Assembly (NCBI GenBank): GCA_030636285.1 | Contig: DAOVXE010000014.1 | Location: 1-9,864, forward strand | DNA from: Candidatus Falkowiibacteriota bacterium | Lineage (GTDB): Bacteria; Patescibacteria; ABY1; BM507; UBA12075 | Reading direction: 5' to 3' | DNA length: 9,864 bases | Shown here: in pieces, positions 1-6,283 of the stretch | How the letters are laid out: every line of letters starts with the position of its first letter | Position numbering within the stretch: position 1 is the first letter of the stretch | Program-made: the position numbers and the translations under genes | The notes under the pieces: model-generated | What the model was told of the DNA's origin: nothing | The model's input: only the letters and a program-made list of their open reading frames with translations | Database searches by the model: none

Positions 1-578
1 ATTTGTTTAGGGATATTTTTGAAATAGAACAAGTTAAAAATCCAAAAAAAATAAGAGATTTGCTTACTCTGTTGGCTTTTCAAATAGGCAAAGAGGTTTC
101 TTTGTCAGAGCTGGCAAATTCACTGGATTTGCATAGCGATACTGTTGCCCGCTATTTGGATTTAATGGAAAAATCTTTTATTGTTGTAAATATCAGGGGT
201 TTTAGCCGCAATTTAAGAAAAGAAATCGCGAAAACTTCCCGTTATTATTTTTATGATAACGGAATTCGCAATGCTGTGATTAATAATTTTAATTTTCTTA
301 ATCTCAGAAACGACACAGGAGAATTATGGGAAAATTATATTGTTATGGAAAGATTAAAAAAGCAGGCGTATCAGTCAATTCGTTCCAATAATTATTTCTG
401 GCGGACTTATGACCAAAAAGAAATTGACTGGGTGGAGGAAAGAAAGGGGAAGCTATTCGGTTATGAAATTAAATGGGGCAATAAAAAGTTTAAAGAGCCG
501 AAACTTTGGAAAGAAACTTATTCCAACGCGGAGTTTGAAATAATCAATCAAGAGAATTATTTGGATTTTATAGTTTAA
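1..578 (+). CDS. AAA family ATPase, DUF4143 C-terminal part (5' truncated by the window)
   Basis: The reading frame (codons from base 3) is open to the window edge, so the N-terminal AAA ATPase core with its Walker motifs probably lies upstream. The TTG at base 3 is not a convincing start. Visible in the 191 residues are a winged-helix-like segment at about 30-62, the FYDNGIRNAV region at 83-92, and GELWENYIVMERLK at 106-119. A PD-(D/E)XK-like pattern follows, with D142 in KEIDWVE and E155-x-K157 in GYEIKW. This order is typical of the C-terminal half of the COG1373/DUF4143 ATPases, which are widespread in anaerobes, archaea and CPR genomes. Their cellular role is poorly known; a link to mobile or defence DNA is often suspected. 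The gene is AT-rich like its downstream neighbours and unlike the genes after 3146. Family assignment is fairly sure; function is not. Confidence 0.8.
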   Translation, partial: LFRDIFEIEQVKNPKKIRDLLTLLAFQIGKEVSLSELANSLDLHSDTVARYLDLMEKSFIVVNIRGFSRNLRKEIAKTSRYYFYDNGIRNAVINNFNFLNLRNDTGELWENYIVMERLKKQAYQSIRSNNYFWRTYDQKEIDWVEERKGKLFGYEIKWGNKKFKEPKLWKETYSNAEFEIINQENYLDFIV

Positions 579-579
579 T

Positions 580-597
580 GTTTTAAATTTTTAAAAC
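580..597. repeat. Short AT-only palindrome between genes
   Basis: GTTTTAAATTTTTAAAAC is a near-perfect 18-base palindrome (only the central bases fail to pair), 2 bases after the ATPase stop codon and 8 bases before the next ATG. It could fold as a weak hairpin. With only two G:C pair positions at the ends and no separate T tract it is a poor terminator, and chance in AT-rich DNA is a real alternative. Confidence 0.25.
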
Positions 598-605
598 TCA
601 AACCT

Positions 606-1649
606 ATGCAAAATCAATCACAAAATTTTAACCAGGATTCAGATCAAGAACAAAACAAGAATCAAGAGCAACCGCTCAAAAAAGAGCATTTTCTTTTTAT
701 GACTCTTAAAACACATGTAATCGTTTTGATTTTTACCGTGTTTATAGCGATTATTATCGGTGGCGGCGTGCTGATTATGAAGCATTATAATAGCGAGGCA
801 AATAATAGAATAGTAAAACCAGTCAATCAAACAACTGAAAATTATTATGATGTTTTAGAAAAGAAATGCGCTGGCGATAGTTGCTGTTTAGCTTCTCTAA
901 AAACAATGAGGGCGAATAATTATAAAGAGGCAGATAAAAATGGAAAATGTCCGGAGGGATTTTATATGGATATGCTGAAATGCGTAACTTCTTATCAATG
1001 GTGCGTGCCGATGAAAGAGAGTTGTGCAAAAGCTGGCGAACTCATAAATTATCCCTCAGGAACTAATAAAAATTTACCTGATGTTTGTTGTGATGGATTA
1101 AAAGGATTGGCAGGATTTGGTATTAATGAGAATGGCGAATGTGAACGACTTAAAGGCGGACCGTTTTTAACTTGTATGTCTTGCGGAAACGGAATTTGCG
1201 AATCAATAAATAATTTTAATGAAAACAAATGCAATTGTCCGGAAGATTGCGGAGAAAAGTCTGACACTTCCAACTGGCAGATTTATCGGAATGAGGAGTT
1301 TGAAGTAAAGTATCCAACGAATTGGATCGTAGAAAGTAATATTTTTTATAGTCCTGAAACATATAATGCGCGCGAAGGTGGATTGTATACTTTATTTATT
1401 ACAATAAATCCTTCTTTTAATTCTACTGACGAGTTTTTAGAGAGCCAGGGGGAATGTATTCAAAATATTACTAATTTTATTGTTAATGATCAAAAAATCA
1501 CGAAATATATTAATATTTGCGGTTATCGTAATTCAATGAAAACAATTAGAGTTGTTGAGAAGCAGACAGTAGTGGGCACAAGTTATTCTATTTCTGATGA
1601 ATCGGAAATAATAAATCAAATCCTCTCCACTTTCAAATTCATAGATTAA
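606..1649 (+). CDS. Membrane-anchored cysteine-rich exported protein with PsbP-like C-terminal region
   Basis: The protein has 347 residues. The N-terminus (1-22) is rich in Gln, Asn and Asp and should be cytoplasmic. A single membrane helix lies at about 38-58, followed by a long extracytoplasmic part. Residues about 88-217 hold many cysteines, probably disulphide-paired. They end in a CGNGICE...CNCPEDCG pattern (about 193-216) that recurs in extracellular proteins of archaea and CPR bacteria. From about residue 224 the segment YRNEEFEVKYPTNW opens a region resembling PsbP-like/DUF4367-type domains, ending in QILSTFKF. No enzyme motif was seen, so the function is unknown; a surface or envelope role is inferred. 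The ATG at 606 has no Shine-Dalgarno site. M32, just before the membrane helix, is an alternative start. Confidence 0.72.
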   Translation: MQNQSQNFNQDSDQEQNKNQEQPLKKEHFLFMTLKTHVIVLIFTVFIAIIIGGGVLIMKHYNSEANNRIVKPVNQTTENYYDVLEKKCAGDSCCLASLKTMRANNYKEADKNGKCPEGFYMDMLKCVTSYQWCVPMKESCAKAGELINYPSGTNKNLPDVCCDGLKGLAGFGINENGECERLKGGPFLTCMSCGNGICESINNFNENKCNCPEDCGEKSDTSNWQIYRNEEFEVKYPTNWIVESNIFYSPETYNAREGGLYTLFITINPSFNSTDEFLESQGECIQNITNFIVNDQKITKYINICGYRNSMKTIRVVEKQTVVGTSYSISDESEIINQILSTFKFID

Positions 1650-1658
1650 TACAAAAAA

Positions 1659-1686
1659 TTGACAAAATAATTCAAGAATATATAAT
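1659..1686 (+). promoter_or_regulatory. Near-consensus sigma-70 promoter for the AbiE module
   Basis: TTGACA at 1659-1664 and TATAAT at 1681-1686 match both consensus hexamers exactly, with 16 bases between them. Transcription should start near 1693, giving a leader of about 35 bases before the ATG at 1728. It lies just after the stop codon of the preceding gene, so the AbiE pair has its own transcript. Confidence 0.75.
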
Positions 1687-1712
1687 ATAAGTAAGAATAA
1701 TTATTACTTATA
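1686..1712. promoter_or_regulatory. Inverted repeat over the transcription start: candidate AbiEi operator
   Basis: The arms TATAAGTAAGAAT (1686-1698) and ATTATTACTTATA (1700-1712) are reverse complements at 12 of 13 positions around a single central base. The repeat begins on the last base of the -10 box and covers the predicted start site near 1693. A protein bound here would block RNA polymerase. AbiEi antitoxins of known systems repress their own promoter through inverted repeats, so this is the natural candidate site. The site itself is seen; the binding is inferred. Confidence 0.6.
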
Positions 1713-1727
1713 GATTATATTATAAAA

Positions 1728-2294
1728 ATGGATAATCTTTTGTTAAAACTTTATCAATCTCCCAAAACTGTTTTAACGACAAAAGAGATTGCTTTGTTAT
1801 GGAAAGAAAGGAATAAAAATAATCTTAAAAGCAAGATTTCCTATTATGTAAAGAAAGGCAGACTTATCCGATTAAGGAGAGGGATTTTCATTAAAGGAGA
1901 AAAGTATAATTCCAAAGAATTAGCAACAAGCGTTTATGCGCCCGCTTATATTAGTTTTGAAACTGTTTTACGGGCAGAAGGAATTATTTTTCAGCATCAT
2001 GATGCCGTTTTTGTTGCGAGCTATCTTTCTAAAGAAATACAATGCGGAAAAAATAAAATTGTTTTTCGTAAATTAAAAGACACAGTTTTGATGAACCAAA
2101 GCGATATAATCAATAAAAATAATTTTTGCCAGGCAAGCAAAGAGCGGGCTTTTTTAGATATGATTTATTTGTTTAAAGATTATCATTTTGATAATTTAGA
2201 TAATTTGAACTGGAAAAAATGCTTTGAATTATCAAAAATTTATTATAATAAGGAGTTAACTAAAAGACTGCAAAAATATTATAAAAATGCTTAA
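1728..2294 (+). CDS. abiEi: AbiEi-type antitoxin, winged-helix transcriptional regulator
   Basis: This 188-residue protein fits the AbiEi family (COG5340, predicted transcriptional regulator of viral defence systems). An N-terminal winged helix spans about 15-57: the TTKEIALLW helix, then YYVKKGRLIRLRRGIFIK, the usual wing with its basic strand. The conserved APAYISFETVLRAEGII segment (71-87) and ASKERAFLDMIY (136-147) belong to the C-terminal antitoxin domain. In known type IV AbiE systems this protein counteracts the AbiEii toxin without direct protein binding and represses its own operon. Its stop codon overlaps the start of the next gene (ATGCTTAA), which implies translational coupling. 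It has a private promoter and a candidate operator at 1659-1712. No Shine-Dalgarno site is seen before the ATG. Length is at the short end for the family. Confidence 0.85.
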   Translation: MDNLLLKLYQSPKTVLTTKEIALLWKERNKNNLKSKISYYVKKGRLIRLRRGIFIKGEKYNSKELATSVYAPAYISFETVLRAEGIIFQHHDAVFVASYLSKEIQCGKNKIVFRKLKDTVLMNQSDIINKNNFCQASKERAFLDMIYLFKDYHFDNLDNLNWKKCFELSKIYYNKELTKRLQKYYKNA

Positions 2295-2994
2295 TAAAGA
2301 AAAACATCAATTAATAATGACGCGAATTCTCAAAGATATTTATGGCGATGTTGAGATTTCTTCCTTTTTAGGATTTAAAGGCGGAACAGCTGCTTATCTG
2401 TTTTATAATTTACCGCGATTTTCTGTTGATTTGGATTTTGATTTGATGAGTAATGCTGAAGATTTAGAAAAAAATAAAAAGTTGATTTTTCATAAAATTG
2501 AAATAATTTTAAGAAAATACGGAATAGTTAAAGAGAAGCGGATTAAAAGATGGACGATTTTTTTTCTGTTGTCTTATGGCGGCGCGGATCATAATATTAA
2601 AATAGAAATTTCCACTCGCGAACATAATAACGAATATAAAATTAAAAAATATTTAGGTATTGCGATGTTGGCTGCTAAAAAAGAAACGCTTTTTGCTAAC
2701 AAATTAGTTGCCTTAACCGGCAGAAAAAATATTGCGATGCGCGATGTTTATGACATCTATTTTTTCGCGCGAAACAACTGGGATATTGACGAACGAATAA
2801 TTTTTTTTTGGACCGGCAAGAAATTAAAAAGTTATCTTGGCGATTGTATAAAAAAAACGGAAAAAATAAGCGACAGAATGATTTTGCAGGGATTGGGAGA
2901 AGTTTTGGAAGAGAAAGATAAAATTTGGGCAAAAGAAAATTTAAAAAAAGAAACACTTTTTATTTTAAAAAATTATCAAAAGATTTTAAAATAA
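2287..2994 (+). CDS. abiEii: AbiEii-type nucleotidyltransferase toxin
   Basis: This 235-residue protein has the hallmarks of the AbiEii/COG2253 DNA polymerase beta-like nucleotidyltransferases. GGT at 32-34 is followed by RFSVDLDFDL (44-53), with the metal-binding pair D48 and D50. A likely third acid is E107 in IKIEIS. The conserved helical motif, with K139 in ANKLVAL and R152-D153 plus Y155-D156 in MRDVYDIYFF, is also present. Characterised members transfer nucleotides, and relatives such as MenT modify tRNA, which stops growth and can abort phage infection. The catalytic residues look intact, so the toxin is probably active. The gene overlaps abiEi by 8 bases and has no independent ribosome site, as expected for coupled translation. 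It is short for the family (usually nearer 280-300), lacking part of the C-terminal helical region. Composition is very AT-rich. Confidence 0.86.
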   Translation: MLNKEKHQLIMTRILKDIYGDVEISSFLGFKGGTAAYLFYNLPRFSVDLDFDLMSNAEDLEKNKKLIFHKIEIILRKYGIVKEKRIKRWTIFFLLSYGGADHNIKIEISTREHNNEYKIKKYLGIAMLAAKKETLFANKLVALTGRKNIAMRDVYDIYFFARNNWDIDERIIFFWTGKKLKSYLGDCIKKTEKISDRMILQGLGEVLEEKDKIWAKENLKKETLFILKNYQKILK

Positions 2995-3047
2995 ATTTTC
3001 CCGTTTATACCCCTTTGCTTTTTTAATTCCGATTTTTATTTATATAT

Positions 3048-3091
3048 AATAAGCGCGGTGTAAAGAAAGAATAGTAGTGGTTGCGCTTATT
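3048..3091. other. Inverted repeat with 9-bp stem and 26-base loop, possible terminator or RNA hairpin
   Basis: AATAAGCGC (3048-3056) and GCGCTTATT (3083-3091) are exact reverse complements, followed by a short T run (3091-3094). It lies between the end of abiEii and the promoter of the FN3 gene, so it could end the AbiE transcript. The loop is long for an intrinsic terminator and the T tract is only four bases, so this is tentative. Confidence 0.35.
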
Positions 3092-3099
3092 TTTAAAAT

Positions 3100-3129
3100 T
3101 TGAATAAAACCAGCGTTTTATGGTATAAT
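3100..3129 (+). promoter_or_regulatory. Extended -10 promoter of the FN3/ABC transporter gene cluster
   Basis: TGGTATAAT at 3121-3129 matches the extended -10 consensus TGnTATAAT exactly. A partial -35, TTGAAT at 3100-3105, sits 18 bases upstream. Transcription should start near 3136, only about 10 bases before the ATG at 3146. That leaves no room for a normal ribosome-binding site, so the transcript would be almost leaderless. Confidence 0.65.
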
Positions 3130-3145
3130 TTAAGCAATTATTCCC

Positions 3146-4702
3146 ATGCAAAAATCAAGGAGTTTAATTAATTTTAAAAATTTTATTGTCAGCCTGGCCC
3201 TGGCCGTAATCTGGGTGGCTGGGTTTTTTGTTTGGCAAAATAAGCATTTATTGCCAGCCGCGGCCGAGGAAGAAGAAGAGGACAATACACCGCCATTGAT
3301 CTACAACGTTGGCGTTTCCAGTATTAACGCGACATCCTCAATCATTACCTGGGAAACCGATGAATTAGCGGATTCACTGATCAATTACGGCCTTAATAAG
3401 GAATACGGGATCATCCGCGATCCGCGCGCTGACAAATTTGAGCACATGATAATCGTTGAAAATTTAGCGCCGGACACGAATTATTTTTTTAGGATAACTT
3501 CGGCTGATGACAGCGGCAACCAGGGAATATCCAGCGATTATACTTTCCAAACCCTTAAAAATAAAGAAGAAGAGCTGGAATTTGACGGTCTTCAGGAAGA
3601 AGTCAGTGAAGAAGGGATAGCCGGCCTTAACGAGGTCGGGGTTGAAGAAATACTTCAGGCGATAAAAAGCATTTCCTCGGAAGAAGTGCTGGAAAAGATT
3701 GAAGAGGAGCTTAAACAAACCGCTGAAGAAGTGCTTTCGCCTCCGACGATCATCCTGGATTACGCCGATGTTGAGGTGGGGACCGACTACGCGATAATCA
3801 CTTGGGAAACTGACAAAGAATCCAATACGATCGTTGCTTTGGCCGACGAGGATGACTATGATGAAGACGCGGCTGATCCGTATCGCTGGCGCGAAGGCAG
3901 TCCGGACGATCTTACCCTTGAGCATCGGCTGGAAATAACCGGACTGAATCCGGCCACGGTTTATCATTTTCAGGTTTCATCACAGTCAACTTTGGGTTTA
4001 ACCGGCTATAGCAGCGACAAAATTTTCAAAACCAAATCAGTCAAGCCGGAAATATATAATATTCAGCTGTCTAAGGTAGAGGAAGAATCAGCCACCATTC
4101 GCTATACGACCAATGTTCCTTGCTCGTCTATTATTGATTATACTAATTTAAATACGAACGACACCAAATTGGAAGGCAATTCCAGCTATTTGACCGTCCA
4201 TCGGACGCGGCTTACTAATTTGATCTTTGATACTTATTATTCATTTATTGTTAAAGTGGAGAGCGAGGACCAGGAAAAGGCCGAGAGCGCTCCGATCACT
4301 TTTATTACGATCAAAGATGAAGAGCCGCCGGTAATTACTAAGGTAAATACCGAGTCAACCATATATCCGGGTTCGGAAAACAAGATCCAGACCATTGCCT
4401 CCTGGCGTTCGGATGAACCGGCTCAATGCCAGCTGTTTTATCATCAGGGTCTGGTGGTAATTGACGAGCCGCAATCGCTTATCAAGGAAGAGGATTTCGC
4501 CGTTAAGCATGTTCAGGTAATCACCAATTTTTTACCTTCCACGGTTTATAAATTCTGGATAGTATGCGATGACGAAGCCGGCAACGCTTCAAGATCAGAG
4601 GATTTTACCATGCTTACCCCGACCCAGGAAGAAAGCATTATTGATATTATTATTAAAAACTTTGAATCCACTTTCGGCTGGCTCAAGAAAATGAAGATAT
4701 AA
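3146..4702 (+). CDS. Exported multi-domain protein with FN3/purple-acid-phosphatase-like repeats
   Basis: The protein has 518 residues. It starts with a basic segment and a hydrophobic stretch (about 12-29), then LLPAAA directly before five glutamates. The A-A-A at 38-40 could be a signal peptidase site, though a retained anchor is also possible. Four beta-sandwich units follow at about 49-137, 199-297, 301-390 and 395-491. Units 1 and 2 share the ITWETD strand (67-72, 218-223), and a turn like L-x-P-x-T-x-Y-x-F occurs at 107-114, 267-275 and 463-470, as in FN3 or purple acid phosphatase N-terminal domains. A very acidic, probably helical linker (about 138-197) separates units 1 and 2. No catalytic domain is visible. 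It is the first gene after the promoter at 3100-3129 and is followed by an ABC ATPase and permease, suggesting an extracytoplasmic partner or cargo (inference). Confidence 0.8.
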   Translation: MQKSRSLINFKNFIVSLALAVIWVAGFFVWQNKHLLPAAAEEEEEDNTPPLIYNVGVSSINATSSIITWETDELADSLINYGLNKEYGIIRDPRADKFEHMIIVENLAPDTNYFFRITSADDSGNQGISSDYTFQTLKNKEEELEFDGLQEEVSEEGIAGLNEVGVEEILQAIKSISSEEVLEKIEEELKQTAEEVLSPPTIILDYADVEVGTDYAIITWETDKESNTIVALADEDDYDEDAADPYRWREGSPDDLTLEHRLEITGLNPATVYHFQVSSQSTLGLTGYSSDKIFKTKSVKPEIYNIQLSKVEEESATIRYTTNVPCSSIIDYTNLNTNDTKLEGNSSYLTVHRTRLTNLIFDTYYSFIVKVESEDQEKAESAPITFITIKDEEPPVITKVNTESTIYPGSENKIQTIASWRSDEPAQCQLFYHQGLVVIDEPQSLIKEEDFAVKHVQVITNFLPSTVYKFWIVCDDEAGNASRSEDFTMLTPTQEESIIDIIIKNFESTFGWLKKMKI

Positions 4703-4705
4703 TTT

Positions 4706-4768
4706 AGATAACAGATAACAGATAACAGAATAATTTTCTGTCGTCTGTTTACTGTCGTCTGTCGTCTG
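4706..4768. repeat. Heptamer-based inverted repeat
   Basis: Three perfect tandem copies of AGATAAC (4706-4726) are followed by a short spacer. Four heptamers come next: TCGTCTG (4741-4747), the variant TTTACTG (4748-4754) and TCGTCTG twice more (4755-4768). The two sides are inverted versions of one CAGAYRA-type unit. The inner stem 4719-4730 against 4736-4747 has 10 Watson-Crick pairs, one T:G and one A:C over a 5-base loop. It ends 6 bases before the ATG of the ABC ATPase gene. It may be a dispersed repeat, an RNA-stabilising hairpin or a weak attenuator; no T tract follows. Confidence 0.7.
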
Positions 4769-4774
4769 TTAACA

Positions 4775-6097
4775 ATGCCTCAACCAATCGTAAAAATCAA
4801 GGATCTGGATATTACTTATAATCTGGGCAAAGAAAACGAGTTCAAAGCGACTCGGGGCGTTAATATGGAAGTGTATCCGGGAGAATTTGTCGCTTTTTTC
4901 GGACCGTCAGGCTGCGGCAAATCAACTATTTTTTACAGCATTCTGGGGATACTGGAGCCATCGGCCGGACAGCTTTTGGTTAAGGGTGAAAATCCTTATT
5001 CTTTTTCGCCTGAGGAAATGGTAAGGTTCCAAACCAAGATCATCGGCATTGTTTATCAGGCTTTTTATTTGATTACCTCTTTATCGGTAATTGACAACGT
5101 TGTTTTGCCGCAAATTTTTCATGGCGTTAATCCTGGCAAACGGCGGCGCTGGGCCAAGCAGGTATTAAAGCGCTTTGGCATGGAGGAGCATGGCGATAAA
5201 TATCCGGATAATCTTTCCGGCGGACAGTCTCAGCGCGTTTCCGTGGCTCGGGCAATGGTCAATAACCCGAATATTCTTCTAGCTGATGAGCCGACCGGCA
5301 ACCTGGATTCAACTTCAACCAAGCAGGTAATGGACTCAATGGCGGAAATAAATTCAGTTGACAAGAAAACAGTTATTATGATCACCCATAACGCGGCCCA
5401 GCTGTCATATTGCCACCGCGTATTTTATTTACGCGACGGCAAATTGGAGCGGGTTGTGCCGACTCCGGAAAAAAAGCAGATCGCGAAAATTGATAAGCAT
5501 AAGATACTGGTAACCGAGTTTGACCAGCTTTCCAAGCTCTTTCCCTATGAAGATCCGATCACTCTTAAAGTAAAGAGCCTGGTTAATTACCTGACCCAGG
5601 ATCTTAATTATTACCAGTTGCAGCGTTTGGAAGATATAATCAAGCTGGTGGTGGAGAGAAAAATAAGCCAAAAAGAATTTAAAAGTCTGATAATGAAAAA
5701 TTATAACCAGGGCGGCATTGATCTAACGGAAAGCCTGGCCGCGCATATGTCTGAAAAAATTTATAAAATAATCAGGCAATCCGAAGATATTCGCCGTTTT
5801 CGCCGCCGTTTTCTTAATTCTAATTTTTTTTCCCGCGAAAACGTGCTAGTCAGAAATCTGGCTAAATTTGTAATGGATGAGTATAAAAAAGAGCTTAGCC
5901 TGGTGCAGCGCCGCCAGCTAAAGGATCTGGTTTATAAGCGGATTACCGGCCTTATTTCCCGGCGTGATTTTAAGGATGCGCTCAGGGTTGAACTCCCGGA
6001 TGGGGGAGTGGGCCTGGGCAAGGTTTGGTCGCGCAAGTTAACCCGTTATTTTGAGAAATTATTAATGCAGGGAACAGATTCCAAAGGACATCATTAG
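4775..6097 (+). CDS. ABC transporter ATP-binding protein (LolD/MacB type) with duplicated C-terminal extension
   Basis: Residues 1-230 form a complete nucleotide-binding domain: Walker A GPSGCGKST (43-51), Q-loop Q95, signature LSGGQ (147-151), Walker B ILLADEP (167-173) with catalytic E172, D-loop NLD (176-178) and switch histidine H205. The DEPTGNLDS stretch is typical of the LolD/FtsE/MacB group, which works with FtsX-like permeases, as found in the gene downstream. Family members usually stop near 230 residues; this one has 440. The extra part is charged, mostly helical, and contains two diverged copies of one module (about 266-333 and 359-430) sharing L-x-D, I-S-x-x-(E/D)-F-K and a GG turn. 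It should energise export or extraction of a lipid, lipoprotein or peptide; the substrate is unknown. The start follows the heptamer hairpin without a Shine-Dalgarno site. Confidence 0.9.
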   Translation: MPQPIVKIKDLDITYNLGKENEFKATRGVNMEVYPGEFVAFFGPSGCGKSTIFYSILGILEPSAGQLLVKGENPYSFSPEEMVRFQTKIIGIVYQAFYLITSLSVIDNVVLPQIFHGVNPGKRRRWAKQVLKRFGMEEHGDKYPDNLSGGQSQRVSVARAMVNNPNILLADEPTGNLDSTSTKQVMDSMAEINSVDKKTVIMITHNAAQLSYCHRVFYLRDGKLERVVPTPEKKQIAKIDKHKILVTEFDQLSKLFPYEDPITLKVKSLVNYLTQDLNYYQLQRLEDIIKLVVERKISQKEFKSLIMKNYNQGGIDLTESLAAHMSEKIYKIIRQSEDIRRFRRRFLNSNFFSRENVLVRNLAKFVMDEYKKELSLVQRRQLKDLVYKRITGLISRRDFKDALRVELPDGGVGLGKVWSRKLTRYFEKLLMQGTDSKGHH

Positions 6098-6115
6098 TTT
6101 AATGGTTTAATAACA

Positions 6116-6236
6116 GTTTGAAAATAACAAATTCCAAATAACAAATAAATTCCAAATTCCAATTTTTCAAACATAATAACTGTCTTGACAATTGGTGCTT
6201 GTAATTTTGAATTTATTTGGAGTTTGGTGCTTGTTT
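6116..6236. repeat. AT-rich intergenic inverted-repeat element
   Basis: Within the 186-base gap, GTTTGAAAA (6116-6124) pairs exactly with 6164-6172. ACAAATAAATTCCAAATT (6141-6158) matches the reverse complement of 6203-6220 at 16 of 18 positions. TTGGTGCTTGT occurs twice directly (6192-6202 and 6224-6234). The style, strings of AATTCCAAATAAC-like words facing TTTGGTGCTTG-like words, resembles non-coding repeats seen across many uncultured bacterial genomes. It separates the ATPase from its permease and may affect how the two are co-expressed. Confidence 0.6.
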
Positions 6237-6258
6237 TTTGGGATTTAATTATTATAAT
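6231..6258 (+). promoter_or_regulatory. Possible promoter before the permease gene
   Basis: TATAAT at 6253-6258 is an exact -10 hexamer with TTGTTT (6231-6236) 16 bases upstream, 25 bases before the permease ATG. The -35 matches only partly and the DNA is AT-rich, so chance is possible. A TTGACA at 6185-6190 has only weak -10 partners at the right distance. Confidence 0.35.
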
Positions 6259-6283
6259 CAATTAAATAGCAGAGAATAAATAT

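Noticed and set aside
3464..3967. A 167-codon minus-strand open frame inside the FN3 gene
   Set aside because: The + strand frame has a signal peptide and repeated beta domains; the opposite frame shows no recognisable pattern.
4706..4768. A CRISPR array
   Set aside because: Units are 7 bases, directly abutting, and inverted between the two halves; there are no spacers and no cas genes.
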